Shown: in pieces, positions 21,240 to 30,815 of the stretch
Layout: every line of letters begins with the position of its first letter
Numbering within the stretch: the stretch's first letter is position 1
DNA from: Perkinsus olseni
Taxonomy: Eukaryota; Perkinsozoa; Perkinsida; Perkinsidae
DNA: 52,115 nucleotides
Assembly: GCA_013115135.1 (NCBI GenBank)
Contig: JABANP010000385.1
Span: 1-52,115 of the forward strand
Direction: 5' to 3'
The notes under the pieces: generated by a model
What the model was told of the DNA's origin: nothing
Databases searched by the model: none
The model's input: the letters and a program-made list of their open reading frames with translations, nothing else
Position numbers and translations under genes: made by a program

Positions 21240-21259
21240 CTGAGTGACTCAGCCTGAGT
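21240..21259. repeat. hAT-type excision scar, S=GCTGAGTC
   Basis: Word CTGAGT, spacers G and C, flanks G21239 and C21260. First of a dense cluster reaching 22.5 kb. Confidence 0.85.
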
Positions 21260-21563
21260 CAGCAATGTTGACACGCGTGGCACATGATGTGCCCCACAGT
21301 ACTCATCAGCTCTGGTTAGGTACATTCTTGTGGACCTATGTCGGTCGGTCCACCCAACTGCGAGCCGGACGATTCGGCTGCGAGTCGCGACAGTAATTCG
21401 CGCAAAATCTGGCATCGCTTAAAGACAGACAGAGCTCGTTTATCGGGTCTTCGATAGGATATCGGGCCCTCCACCCTGGTTATCAACCACTGGTTGGGGC
21501 CCACAGAGAGTTAACTACCCAGTCCAATAGACTGCGTCGAAAAACTCGCATTTGCTAGCTTCC

Positions 21564-21583
21564 CTCGGGACCCGAGGCTCGGG
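21564..21583. repeat. hAT-type excision scar, S=CCTCGGGT
   Basis: Word CTCGGG, spacers A and G, flanks C21563 and T21584. A decayed candidate (TCATAG, CTACGA, TCGTAG) follows at 21590-21609. Confidence 0.85.
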
Positions 21584-21723
21584 TTCATCTCATAGCCTAC
21601 GAGTCGTAGAGGCCATATGGGAACGGTCTACCAGTGACCTATATCTTTGTTTAAAGCTTGGGACGGGCCACTGATTGACTCAAGAGCCAAAAGATGGATG
21701 CGTAGAAAAGTATTGTGCCATGA

Positions 21724-21743
21724 CTGAGGGCCTCAGTCTGAGG
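21724..21743. repeat. hAT-type excision scar, S=ACTGAGGC
   Basis: Word CTGAGG, spacers G and T, flanks A21723 and C21744. Perfect. Confidence 0.85.
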
Positions 21744-21945
21744 CTCAACAATGGATGAGAATGTTGATACAACTTTGTTGTACCAGCTCACACAAGAGCG
21801 TAATCCATGGTAATTCCATATCGAGCATGCTTGTGGAATCGAGCAAGAGAACAAGGGGGACCGAGTGAGAGAGCAATTGACCAAGGTATTGGTCACCAAG
21901 TATATAGTTATTTGGTTAGTCTTTTCGCTAGATGGATCCTCTGAG

Positions 21946-21965
21946 TGCGGGACCCGCACTGCGGG
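21946..21965. repeat. hAT-type excision scar, S=GTGCGGGT
   Basis: Word TGCGGG, spacers A and C, flanks G21945 and T21966. Perfect. Confidence 0.85.
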
Positions 21966-21979
21966 TACTGGGAACCTCC

Positions 21980-21999
21980 CGGTGGCCCACCGGCGGTGG
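21980..21999. repeat. hAT-type excision scar, S=CCGGTGGG
   Basis: Word CGGTGG, spacers C and G, flanks C21979 and G22000. Only 14 bp after the previous scar. Confidence 0.85.
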
Positions 22000-22412
22000 G
22001 AGTTAGGGATGGTCGTGGCATACGCCGCGATCGATTGGCAGGCATGTGATCGGACAATGGTAATGGTAATGTCTGCAAAAATTCCGACCGGAGAACGTCG
22101 AGTGGAAGCTCACATGTTTTTTACACTGTAGATGATACCAATTCCAGAATCGCCTCTGAGGTCCAGATTCATTTTTTCGAACGGGAAGTCACGAATGACT
22201 TTTCCGTCGAATAACTGGGTGTGCGATCGAGACCCGCTCAAGAGGCACTTTCCGCCCACCTTAACATCTGTTCGCTTCAACTCACACAATTTCTGCGTGC
22301 CTGAGTTCGCTTCGACGAGCTCAGCCCTGACTTTTACTCAGGATATAGTACGTACAAGTCCTAAACGAGGGTCGATCCCGAGACCTCTTGGCTAACAGGT
22401 GGGGGAGGGTGA

Positions 22413-22448
22413 ACGGTTTTAAACCGTTCACGGTAAACCGTCGGTTTA
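22413..22448. repeat. Blunt-joined double-tract scar, S=ACGGTTTA
   Basis: Left ACGGTTT, apex T22420, inverted tract to 22431. Right tract 22432-22440, apex T22441, then CGGTTTA. No filler lies between the two tracts. Sequence identity also continues outward (palindromes 22409-22431 and 22426-22456). Confidence 0.85.
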
Positions 22449-22456
22449 CCGTGAAC

Positions 22457-22476
22457 CCTGTGTCGCAGGGCCTGTG
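22457..22476. repeat. hAT-type excision scar, S=CCCTGTGA (one change)
   Basis: Word CCTGTG twice. The inverted copy reads CGCAGG where CACAGG is expected. Flanks C22456 and A22477 fit. Confidence 0.75.
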
Positions 22477-22486
22477 ACTAAATGGC

Positions 22487-22506
22487 TCGAGTCACTCGAG
22501 TCGAGT
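22487..22506. repeat. hAT-type excision scar, S=CTCGAGTG
   Basis: Word TCGAGT, spacers C and G, flanks C22486 and G22507. Third scar within 95 bp. Confidence 0.85.
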
Positions 22507-22685
22507 GCGTTGAAGTCACTGGCTTGAACAGGGAGGCCGCGGGCGAGGCGGGAGCAACGACAGCCCGCAGCTAGGGACTATTGAAAAAAGAGACAGTAAT
22601 CTTCTCATCGAACCTTTAACAATGACCATAATCGGCCGCAATCCAGTTCTCATGCTTCTCATCGCACCTCCTGCCTCCCTGTTCA

Positions 22686-22726
22686 AGCGTGCGCATACAG
22701 GAGGCGGCCTCCTGTATGCGCACGCT
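22686..22726. repeat. 41-bp perfect palindrome, 20-bp arms, 1-nt centre
   Basis: Arms 22686-22705 and 22707-22726 pair perfectly around G22706. No matching third copy is found, so it would be a one-sided version of the scar if it has the same origin. Confidence 0.85.
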
Positions 22727-22972
22727 GGATAATACCATGCGTATCTTCATGCATATCTTGCATGAACGGTTTCATCTAGCACCCATGCGGATGCTAAGTA
22801 ATTAGACTAAGCTCTGGATAAGCTGCTCTCTAAGCCTATCCTTAGAGTGTTGGGTTGAGTATCTATTCCCCATACACTCCAGTGCTCAGCAGTGGTGAAC
22901 GTGAAACGGTGGCCTTAGAGGTGAGTTGCTCTTTCTCCGCCGTATTTGATGGGTTCGCCCTATGCTCATCTG

Positions 22973-22992
22973 TGCCTGGCAGGCACTGCCTG
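22973..22992. repeat. hAT-type excision scar, S=GTGCCTGC
   Basis: Word TGCCTG, spacers G and C, flanks G22972 and C22993. It lies 34 bp upstream of the first exon of the 23-kb gene, in its likely leader or promoter. Confidence 0.85.
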
Positions 22993-23025
22993 CAGGTAAG
23001 CGCTAAGGCCGTGGACTTCGGAGAT

Positions 23026-24002
23026 ATGAATGAGTCTGACTCTACTGTGAGTAACTGTACAAAGCCACCTGCGACCGATAAACATTTGACTGAATGTTTG
23101 AGTCGGCTCTTTGTGTCAGTACGAAATCCGTTATGTTGAAGATGAGAAGGAGGGGAGTATTTGTCATCTCGAGTGGCAATTCTTCGATCCCCCCAATGCC
23201 CGCGAAGACCTCAGTATTGGAATTCATCTGGACACAGACCAGAAGGCTTTCACTTATGTCGAGGCATTCGCGTGGCGCTGGAAATCTCGTCGTAACTTGA
23301 TTGTCAAGTAAGACGTTGCATGCGGCTAAACTTAGCTTGTTCCTCTTGCTTCTTGTGATATATTCTCAATGATTGATGGAGTGGCTGCCACTAGCTCAGT
23401 CCGACAGTTTTAAAGACTGTCTCAGTCCGCGGCGGTGAGCGACTTTGAGTGAGAGCTTCTCAACGGCGGGTAGGCTTCGCACATAGACTGTCGCGAGGAC
23501 ACATCAACTGAACTCTCGAAGAAGGTTTCTGGACTTCGGTAGCGGTTGTGGCCACTCCTCGTCATCACCTGCTTTGTCACTTTCAGGGACACCAATGACG
23601 AGCTGGTCGTGAAAGCTTATGGATACAGTGCTGAGGAGATACGTTGGAAGTATCCAACGCTGAAAGAGGGACCCAAGGGGACTGATAAGAGACGCTCAGC
23701 CGAGAAATGGCTCTCGAAGGAGGGCCAATTCTCACCTTGGGTCACGTAACGTGACTCACGTTAAGGGTGACGTTCTGGATCCTCTGATCAAGATCATTGA
23801 TTGGAAATCGGACGACGGGAATGTCACATGCCAGAAAATCTACCACTTCCTCGCCTTCAAAGCTCCCGAGGGTTACGGAAACGGAGACCTTGATTGGCCT
23901 CATGAGTTTGTGATGAACAATACCAAGAGAATCAAGAGGCGCATTCGTAGGTGGAATTCAAAGAGTTTATTGAACACTGTCCGAAGATGTTTGGCGTGCT
24001 AA
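23026..24002 (+). CDS. Unrecognised protein, four exons (about 200 aa)
   Basis: Exons that join in frame: 23026-23046 (MNESDST), 23120-23307 (begins YEIRYVEDEKEG, contains FAWRWKSRRNLIV), 23587-23740 (DTNDELVVKAYGYSAEEIR to FSPW) and about 23795-24002 (IIDWKSDDGNVTCQ to RRCLAC). The third intron is best taken as 23741-23794 (54 nt). The first AG gives a 25-nt version that is also in frame and would add ten residues. Exon 1 is short and could be replaced by an upstream exon. The protein is charged, aromatic-rich and has no obvious membrane segment. I recognise no domain. A scar sits inside intron 3. Confidence 0.65.
23742..23761. repeat. hAT-type excision scar inside an intron, S=GTCACGTT
   Basis: Word TCACGT, spacers A and C, flanks G23741 and T23762. 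The donor GT of intron 3 overlaps its first bases. Confidence 0.85.
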
Positions 24003-24463
24003 CAGAGCTCGCGAGAATGAATGTGATTATCACATTTTATCAAACAAGTTGTATGTATATCGTGTGGGCGATGTCAATAATAATGAAGAAGAGCTGTGCA
24101 GCATTTGTGTCGCTACTAGCAACTTGCTAGTATCGCTTGTCTAGCCGAATGACGATTGCCACAGCCAATGAGCGGGTTGTTACTTAGTGGCCCTCAAAAG
24201 GGTTGGGCTAAATTATCGATTCTGATTTTGACTGTCAGAGATTTCGACAGAAACTCTCGAATTGTGACCATATGGCATGGTGACCATAACTTCATTCAAA
24301 GCCCAGGCTCGCGTTCACCATAATGCTGAATTCCCGATACCAGACAACCAACAACAGGACTAATTATTAGTATCGCTTGAATATCTACGCTAGCTTTATT
24401 TGGGCGGAAGATGCACCAGTGGCTTATCCGGAAACAGAATACCTTCAGTTCTCGAGTAGTCAG

Positions 24464-24483
24464 GTGGCCGGGCCAGCCTGGCC
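24464..24483. repeat. hAT-type excision scar, S=GCTGGCCC (one change)
   Basis: First copy reads GTGGCC where CTGGCC is expected. Spacers G and C and flanks G24463 and C24484 fit. Confidence 0.75.
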
Positions 24484-24951
24484 CGTGCGAAGACGCGGGC
24501 ACTCATGTGATTATCACATGCATTTAATGCAGCATTCCGAATACTAGCCGGTGACGCACAGCTTTAGCGACGGCGTTACTGTAACGCAGAACCATAAAGA
24601 GCGATTGGTGTTTCAGCAAAACACTTTTGCCGAGTGAGCTAGACTAATTGTGGCATCCGTGCCAAACGTTTATTTGTTCACGCGCAAAAATGTGATTATG
24701 CAGAGAAAAAGACAGGCTTCACTTGAGAGCTGATTAATAGTAAGTTCTTGAAAGACTATCTTTGACTCACTGATTCTCACTGGTCCACACTGATTCTCGA
24801 CATTCGGACATGAGAAAGGATAATACTCCTCACCATAAAAACTTATAAAAAGTTTTGAACGTGTCATACGTAAAATTTACGTACTTTTTGTACGTTTGAG
24901 TTGTGGACTGTTGTCTCTATATTGCGCTGACGCCCATAGCGTGATCGATAC

Positions 24952-24971
24952 CCTGCAATGCAGGGCCTGCA
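24952..24971. repeat. hAT-type excision scar, S=CCCTGCAT
   Basis: Word CCTGCA, spacers A and G, flanks C24951 and T24972. Perfect. Confidence 0.85.
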
Positions 24972-25455
24972 TCATAGCCTATAAGTAGATCCCAAGCGCA
25001 GCACACTCGTGCTGCTGCCATTGTGGGCGTGCGCTACTGATTGTGTCCTGATGATCGGCCTCACAGTTTTGCATATCTAATCGTTTCACCGTAGCCTAGC
25101 GCTGGTCGATTCAAGGATAAGTCTGTAGCTGAAGACTATCTGAAAGCAGCATTGTCATAGATCCTCGGTCCTATTGTCTCTTTCCTTTGATCCCCGTCAC
25201 TACTAGCTTCAATCGACTTGTTGCTGGTACTCCGATCAACCCCAGTCTCTAGAACGAGTATACTCCTGAGAACAAGGCTTTGGATTGAGTTGCTTATTAC
25301 TTGGGGGAGGGATTTCAAGTCAGCTTGTCACCAGAACGGTTCTGGCAGAACCACTAGATCTACACCACTAACTGACTACTCCCTCTTCGGTTATCTCTAC
25401 CCCACCAACGTTCTCCACAGCCCATGTGGCGTTGCTAGCATGGATGGAAGCCAGG

Positions 25456-26159
25456 TGTTACGCTCCGTCTATGTTTATGCGTGCAGAGTAGTCTGGGCAA
25501 TAGCTCTTTCATAAGATCCATCTCACAAGCTCCCTTTGGCCTTGTGTTCCACGTATGAGTAAGAAGAATACAACAGATGGTGGAGAACCCGGTGGCACCT
25601 CTCCTGCGCCCACTACCACTTCTGCGACACCACTACTACCTATCCTAACCCTCACTTAGAGCTTCTACGCTATCTACCCCTCACCCATCTCAACGCCCTC
25701 TCTGAAGGACAATCTACTCATCTCAACGCCCTCTCTGAAGGACACTCACGTGAACTCAATTCACACAATCAACTCACCAAGCTTGAAAATGCCTACTCAT
25801 AAACGGTCTGACGAGCTTCAACCCTCATGAACCATCTACCTAACCACCACTCTACCCCTACTACTGTGTACTACAACTTCAACAACGTTGCATCTGTAGT
25901 AAATACTGTTCGGGCCACACCACGTCAAACAAGCTTCCTACTCTGGAACAGTGGATATGAACTTCTTACATTTATCTCTCTGCTTTCACATTACTCGCTC
26001 AGTCTACCGACCAAGTAAAACATAGGGGGGGTGAGCTTTTGTTACGCTCCGTCTATGTTTATGCGTGCAGAGTAGTCTGGGCAATAGCTCTTTCATAAGA
26101 TCCATCTCACAAGCTCCCTTTGGCCTTGTGTTCCACGTATGAGTAAGAAGAATACAACA
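25456..26159 (+). mobile_element. Terminal-repeat retrotransposon in miniature (TRIM), 704 bp
   Basis: Two direct repeats that look identical, 25456-25575 and 26040-26159 (120 bp), start TGTTACG and end TACAACA, so they carry the TG...CA and TGTT/AACA ends of LTRs. A 5-bp target duplication CCAGG flanks the whole (25451-25455 and 26160-26164). A possible primer-binding site (TGGTGGAGAACCCGG) follows the 5' LTR within 2 bp, and a purine tract (AGGGGGGGTGAG) precedes the 3' LTR. The 464-bp interior has only a 34-codon frame that starts in the LTR (MSKKNTTDGGEPGG) and scraps reminiscent of gag. No protease, integrase or reverse transcriptase is present. Matching LTRs imply recent insertion using enzymes supplied elsewhere. 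Confidence 0.93.
25686..25744 (+). repeat. 33-bp direct duplication inside the TRIM
   Basis: CATCTCAACGCCCTCTCTGA with AGGACA is present twice with a period of 33 bp. Eleven codons are duplicated (HLNALSEG), so a gag-like frame would be kept. Confidence 0.8.
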
Positions 26160-26596
26160 CCAGGGTCCCTAGCACTCGGGTAAGACACGTACGCGTGGGC
26201 GCCACTTCGGGCATTCCGACTCCGGTCAGTGCGACTCATCAGGCACGCGGTACTACAGTATAAGCCATCGACTGTGTAACTCCGCGAATTTGTACGGTAT
26301 CGAGTTCATAGTATAACGCCAGCACGCCGGCGGTGGGAAACCGCATGAGGTATGTCGGTGATTCAAAGTAAAGTTTACCGAGTCCGTTTCACGGGGGACG
26401 CGGCGCGTGGGTCAGGCGTTAGATCGGCCGAGCACGGCGCGGCTGAGAGTTCCAGCGAGAGAGAATCGTCCTCGGTTTCGGTGGAAGGAATTCGATAATA
26501 AGCAGGGTAGGGATCTCAAATCACAGGCCATGGCTTCATGCGGCCACATCTATCGCTATTCGCCAACTCCTCACCTTATCTCAATACCAAGCGGCA

Positions 26597-26616
26597 GGGA
26601 CACTGTCCCTGGGACA
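26597..26616. repeat. hAT-type excision scar, S=AGGGACAG
   Basis: Word GGGACA, spacers C and T, flanks A26596 and G26617. Perfect. Confidence 0.85.
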
Positions 26617-26702
26617 GTCATTACTGAGAAGGAACTTTCTCGTGCGTGCAGAGTTTTTCGCGCTGCAGTGCTAACTATGGCACATGATTTGCTTGAACTT
26701 CC

Positions 26703-26722
26703 GCAGCTGAGCTGCGGCAGCT
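26703..26722. repeat. hAT-type excision scar, S=CGCAGCTC
   Basis: Word GCAGCT, spacers G and G, flanks C26702 and C26723. About 95 bp upstream of the small Cys-module gene. Confidence 0.85.
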
Positions 26723-26817
26723 CCTCCACTCCCGTGCTCCTTAGAACTGTGGCAGCTCTAGCATAGCATTCTCCGACCTTCGGTCTGAACTATCCTGACA
26801 ACAGTCTTTGCACCACT

Positions 26818-27042
26818 ATGGCCGTACCAACCAACAACGTCTCCTTGATGAAGATCTTATTCGTGACTCTGACTGTCACTCTTCTCGGGTCTCTGGTGAG
26901 TTCTCTGTGTCCTCACCCCGACGCCGACAAGCAGTGCGCTATACGTGTCGGTGAGCACAGCAGATGTATCCGTAGCCCATTCGGGTCAACTTACGGTTTC
27001 TGTACGAAGGCCGGTGCTTTCGTAACCTGTCCGTGTCTCTAA
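26818..27042 (+). CDS. Small secreted protein with one six-cysteine module (74 aa)
   Basis: ATG at 26818 gives a signal peptide (residues 1-29, hydrophobic core ILFVTLTVTLLGSL), then one module C-x8-C-x9-C-x11-C-x8-C-x-C ending CPCL. Spacing and key residues (STYGFC, CPC) match the third module of the proteins at 18703 and 29762 (ATYGYC, CPC), so it is the minimal form of that family. No intron. Easily missed because of its size. Confidence 0.85.
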   Translation: MAVPTNNVSLMKILFVTLTVTLLGSLVSSLCPHPDADKQCAIRVGEHSRCIRSPFGSTYGFCTKAGAFVTCPCL

Positions 27043-27514
27043 GCTTACGGAGTTCGGTTATTTCAACCAACCGTCCTACAATTTTTCTCGTCATCCCCGG
27101 GAGCCATCAAGTTGGAAAAACCAACTATTCTGTAGGGTACCCTTGGTGCGGCATTTGACCGTGACGGAACTTCCGTCATAGTGTCTCCGCTATATCTGCC
27201 TCAAGCAGAGATGAAACTACCGAAACGATTCGTTTCAAACTAGAGGAGCTGATGCGTTCAGATGGACGAGTAAGTTCAATCCACTTGATTTGCGAGAACG
27301 CTCGCTGTCTTGCCCGGGCCCTGGTCTTATCGGTTCAGTAGACCATGATCAATGTGCATTCTCTACGAGGGAACCTGACTAGGGCTCGGGCCGCCAGAGT
27401 CCGACGTCAAACCCCTTCCATGCAGGAGATTTCAGGCACTGGACCCAAAATTTTGACTACAAATACTCTCTGTCCCTAAGGGCCTGTCTAATCATCAACG
27501 AAGTGACCCCTTGA

Positions 27515-27534
27515 CTGAGACTCTCAGTCTGAGA
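27515..27534. repeat. hAT-type excision scar, S=ACTGAGAG
   Basis: Word CTGAGA, spacers C and T, flanks A27514 and G27535. Perfect. Confidence 0.85.
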
Positions 27535-27663
27535 GGCATAGAGGTTCGGATCTTCCCGTGAAAGGCTCATTGTGCGGATAGATGCGAACATTCTTGAGCG
27601 GCCTTTCCCAAGGCCTGTGTGCTTCGCCACTATCGCGCTAGTCTCCTAAGACTCGGCCGTCGA

Positions 27664-27683
27664 TGACGGCCCGTCATGGACGG
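27664..27683. repeat. hAT-type excision scar, S=ATGACGGG (one change)
   Basis: TGACGG, C, CCGTCA, T, GGACGG; third copy changed at its first base. A further inverted CCGTC precedes it at 27657, so an older scar may be nested here. Confidence 0.7.
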
Positions 27684-27793
27684 GCAAGACAATCACTGTC
27701 GGACACACGACAGAAACCATGCGACCCATTTTCGGGTGTATCTTGATTACTCAGATTCTTGGGTGGTAAATTCTCGAGGCTTGTTGCCATCCA

Positions 27794-27813
27794 GTTTCGG
27801 CGAAACTGTTTCG
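27794..27813. repeat. hAT-type excision scar, S=AGTTTCGC
   Basis: Word GTTTCG, spacers G and T, flanks A27793 and C27814. Perfect. Confidence 0.85.
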
Positions 27814-28722
27814 CTCAACAGCAACTCTGAAACTCATTGAACCGGACTTGATATTCACAAAGGTATCTCGCGGAAATTACTTCGGAGATGATATCGTCTT
27901 CGACATCGTCGGTTGGGAGACTCAGCAAAACTCCAACTAGCATCGAACCGGCAAATTATGTATTTTCTCACGACTTTTGAACTGCTACCATAGTCACTCT
28001 TCGCAAAATCTCGATGGATACGAACAAACGACGAAAATGCCATCCTCAACCTACTGGTATCGATTCCCGCTGTCAGGGTTAGCTTATTAAACGGGGACTC
28101 AGTCGGTCACAGAAGTGAATGCTGGCTTTCACACATCGTCTCTGGGGCTCAACCTGCGAGGACTGAGCTTCAACAAAACCTCGGAAAAATTTAAATGAAA
28201 CAAGCTATAATGAGAACAGTCAGCTGTAGTATGCCTGTCAGTGATATTGGGAGGGTCTCGAACCCACAACCTTCCGAGCAACAGATCAGAAGTCCAGATC
28301 ACTAACCGACTCAGCCGAGGAGTCGGCGTATGTGCTGCACTCCGAATCTTGCGTTTCGAAGACGAAGAACTCCTCAGCATGTTTCAGGGCATTTCCTCGG
28401 AACCTGGGAACCATCATCGGGAGCGGAATCCGGCGTCTTGTGATTACCTCATCATCAGCGCGAACAAGCCAATAACGACGATGAGGAAGCCTGTCGACAC
28501 TGCCTTCTCCAAGCCATCCAGAATGGCCCATCCCTCCTCCCAGGAACGTACATTGTCGTACGCGGACATCCAAAAAAGTCAACTACATGGCAAATGTTTG
28601 TGAATTGGGAAAATTCTGGTATGCAAGGCACGGCGCACGTCGCAAACATGTATAATATACTCTGGGAGAATTTCCGCGAGTACTATTGATTTAATAGTAT
28701 CGAACTCGACGCTCAAGGATCA

Positions 28723-29656
28723 TCAACGCCCATTCATGCGAGCACACAAAGAAGAATACTCATGCAGTGCCTTCTCCTCTTCACCCAACAGCTTGTAGAA
28801 CTTGGCACGGACCAAATGGGCCTGGTCAGACGGCAGGTTGACAATTTCTCGCGCGCCAGGAAATTTACTATACCTTGCAGAGGGCCTGTTCACTGACGTC
28901 TTTGCGGAGTGGGGGCAAATCTTCGTCCATGAACTTCAGCTCTCCCAGTACCGCAATCCCTGGGAAAGCCGTGGGTTCAATTCCCGGCTACGGCATCTCA
29001 GAGAGTCTCTAGTCCACCCGAGGTCGTCACCTCCGAGCTGTATTTCTTTCTCTATTTCTGCCAAGGTGGCTATCCATGAGCTGACAACCTCGTCGTACTG
29101 GTTCTCGACGGCACTTCGGGGCGGCGGATCCCTGTAATACGACACTCTGGCAGAGTGACTCTGCCGATTGTCATCAACAATGCGTATGCTAGCTTGGATA
29201 TTTCCCAACAAAATTCCGGCTCATATCTTGGGTTGACTTAGTATACTACAAAAGAAACCCACTCTTAGCAGACCTCCAGCGACCGCCATGCCACGCAGTG
29301 CTTAGTAAGCACGCCTCAAGCAAACAATTGAAGAACCCCGAGAAACGAACGCAAATGTTCCTGCTCGTCAGTACTGTAGCGAAGCAGCACTTCACTCAGA
29401 CTGCAGGTCTATCTTCGCTCGGCACAGCTTTTTTTAGTGACCTCAGGTTAATAAACTAGGTGGAAATTACCATTGGAAACTACTCACTAGTCTGGCGTGA
29501 CTGCTATGATCCCGACAACCCTATCAGACACAGCAGATTTCGAGAAGGACACGAAACACACCTTCTGTGGCCGCTTTCAACCGCCTCCCTCTCCCACGGC
29601 TCGAGCAAATCCCGGGCCGTCCATTTCCTAGCCAATTCACCATCAGTCGGCGACAT
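28723..29656 (-). CDS. Unrecognised 128-aa protein, four exons
   Basis: Four exons join in frame on the minus strand: 29656-29562 (MSPTDGELARKWTARDLLEP...), 29131-29031 (DPPPRSAVENQYDEVV..., ends EIQLG), 28959-28894 (IAVLGELKFMDEDLPPLRKD) and 28847-28723 (IVNLPSDQAHLVRAKFYKLL to ARMNGR). Introns are 430, 71 and 46 nt, all GT-AG, with phases 2, 1 and 1. The total is 387 nt including the stop. The protein is helical and charged. The last exon (AHLVRAKFYKLLGEEEKALH) looks like a single TPR-type helix pair, but I cannot assign a family. A scar lies in intron 1 just before the acceptor, and intron 2 ends in a tRNA-like block. Confidence 0.7.
28960..28996 (-). repeat. tRNA-like tail ending at an acceptor (128-aa gene, intron 2)
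   Basis: Minus strand ATGCCGTAGCCGGGAATTGA then ACCCACGGCTTTCCCAG|exon. It follows the order of the CAX block at 4120 (ATGCCGGGATCGAACC...CCGCAG). Confidence 0.6.
29144..29163. repeat. hAT-type excision scar inside an intron, S=CACTCTGC
   Basis: Word ACTCTG, spacers G and G, flanks C29143 and C29164. It starts 12 bp from the acceptor boundary of exon 2 of the 128-aa gene. Confidence 0.85.
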
Positions 29657-29761
29657 GACCCTGTGAGAAAATGAAACTCGGAACAAAACATGAAAGCCAT
29701 CAACACAAATTGCATGAATAAACATCAACAACTTCCCAACAACTCGAACTTCTCCCTGGGA

Positions 29762-30310
29762 CTAGAAATAACAGGGGCATTTATAAGACGAGCCACTGCA
29801 GTACCCGTGACGGACCCACGCTGGACCAGGGTAGCACTTGCTCGCTCTATCGACATGCCACTGGCAGAACCTATCGCCTTGGGGATTGGGGCAACCGGTT
29901 ATGGGTTCGGGAGTGGTGGTTGTGGTCGTCGGGAGAGCCTTCTCGCAGCGGCACTCGGAGTCAGCTTCCCAGTCTATGAACTTACATTTGCGAACTTCCT
30001 TGGGGGACATCTCGTAAAGTTCACATCTGGAGGTAACACCGTATGCGTCCTTGCAGTAGTCGTCGCCGTATTTACAATCCTTGTGCGGATTGGGATCCTC
30101 ACACAAGCATGGAGTCTCCGTTTTCCAGTCGTCGATGAAGTTGCAGTACCTCACCTCAGTCGGGGACTGCTTACGAATCTTGCAAGAGTAGACATTACCA
30201 AACCTTCCCTTGCAGAAACTATCTCCGACGTCACAGTCGCCGCCGTGAACAGCAGACTGTAGCAGTGCCAAGCACAGAGCAACCTTGATTGGCTTGTTCG
30301 TAGAGATCAT
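29762..30310 (-). CDS. Secreted protein with three six-cysteine modules (182 aa)
   Basis: I start at the ATG at 30310 because it gives a signal peptide (MISTNKPIKVALCLALLQSAVHG) aligned with that of the paralog at 18703-19245. The open frame extends further upstream without a signal. Modules cover residues about 26-70, 76-119 and 134-180, with 18 cysteines in the family spacing. The linker before module 3 is longer (TTTTTTPEPITG). DNA identity to the 18.7-kb gene is very high across modules 1-2 and drops in module 3, so the third module is diverging faster. Confidence 0.87.
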   Translation of the reverse strand: MISTNKPIKVALCLALLQSAVHGGDCDVGDSFCKGRFGNVYSCKIRKQSPTEVRYCNFIDDWKTETPCLCEDPNPHKDCKYGDDYCKDAYGVTSRCELYEMSPKEVRKCKFIDWEADSECRCEKALPTTTTTTPEPITGCPNPQGDRFCQWHVDRASKCYPGPAWVRHGYCSGSSYKCPCYF

Positions 30311-30815
30311 CTGTAACGAATGGCGTTGGACGGAACGGTTATAGGTATGGGCACACTGGAAATCTCTGAAAATTAAACAACTCAATATAGTGCGCTCGGC
30401 TATTCTGGGTTGTCACTGTCTGCAGTTGACGCATATCGTGTGGAAGAAGCAGATTGGAACTCGGCAATTTTTCATAAATTTAGTTTTTGAACTATATTCC
30501 TGACTGGTGTGGAGCACTTGGCACAAGGGTGAAACGGCCCGTAGACTTGAACCTACTGTTCAGGAAAGCAGAAAGGAAAGCCTTGGAAACGGCTGTTGTT
30601 TGCCCCCACCTGATGGCTCCCGGCTATGGTATGTGCTCGCTTTCATCCACAGTCACCAGAACACTCCGCTGGAATCACGTTTTCGTGTATACCAAAACGG
30701 CGCGTCAAGGCGATCGATATGGAAGATACTCAAAGCCGCAGCTCGAAGCCACTTCCTGCGACCGCTCAAGGGGAAAGCAAGGCTGACGGAGGAAGGCAGC
30801 CTCCGAATGACCAGT

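Larger units (their letters stand above)
27043..28722. other. Gene-free stretch with scars and a tRNA-like block
   Basis: I see no exon. At 28253-28325 (minus) a degenerate tRNA-like sequence has TCGGCTGAGTCGGTTAG and GTGGGTTCGAGACCC. Short palindromes: 27110-27126 (AGTTGG, AAAAA, CCAACT), 27162-27178 and 27222-27236. Confidence 0.5.

Noticed and set aside
21477..21496. Scar at TGGTTA / CAACCA / TGGTTG
   Set aside because: One core base differs and the outer bases break the complement rule, so I left it out of the count, together with 21590-21609 where one flank fails.
23741..23765. A 25-nt GT-AG micro-intron
   Set aside because: It keeps the frame, but the next AG at 23794 gives a 54-nt intron in the same phase, close to other introns here (46-51 nt). 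The short interval is almost entirely the excision scar.
24020..24520. Repeated TGTGATTATCACA palindromes as a protein-binding site
   Set aside because: Two copies 480 bp apart in gene-free DNA are too few for a regulatory claim; they resemble the one-sided palindromes.
11399..27813. CRISPR array or bacterial repeats
   Set aside because: The palindromes have no common sequence and no regular spacers, and the genes around them have introns and signal peptides of eukaryotic type.
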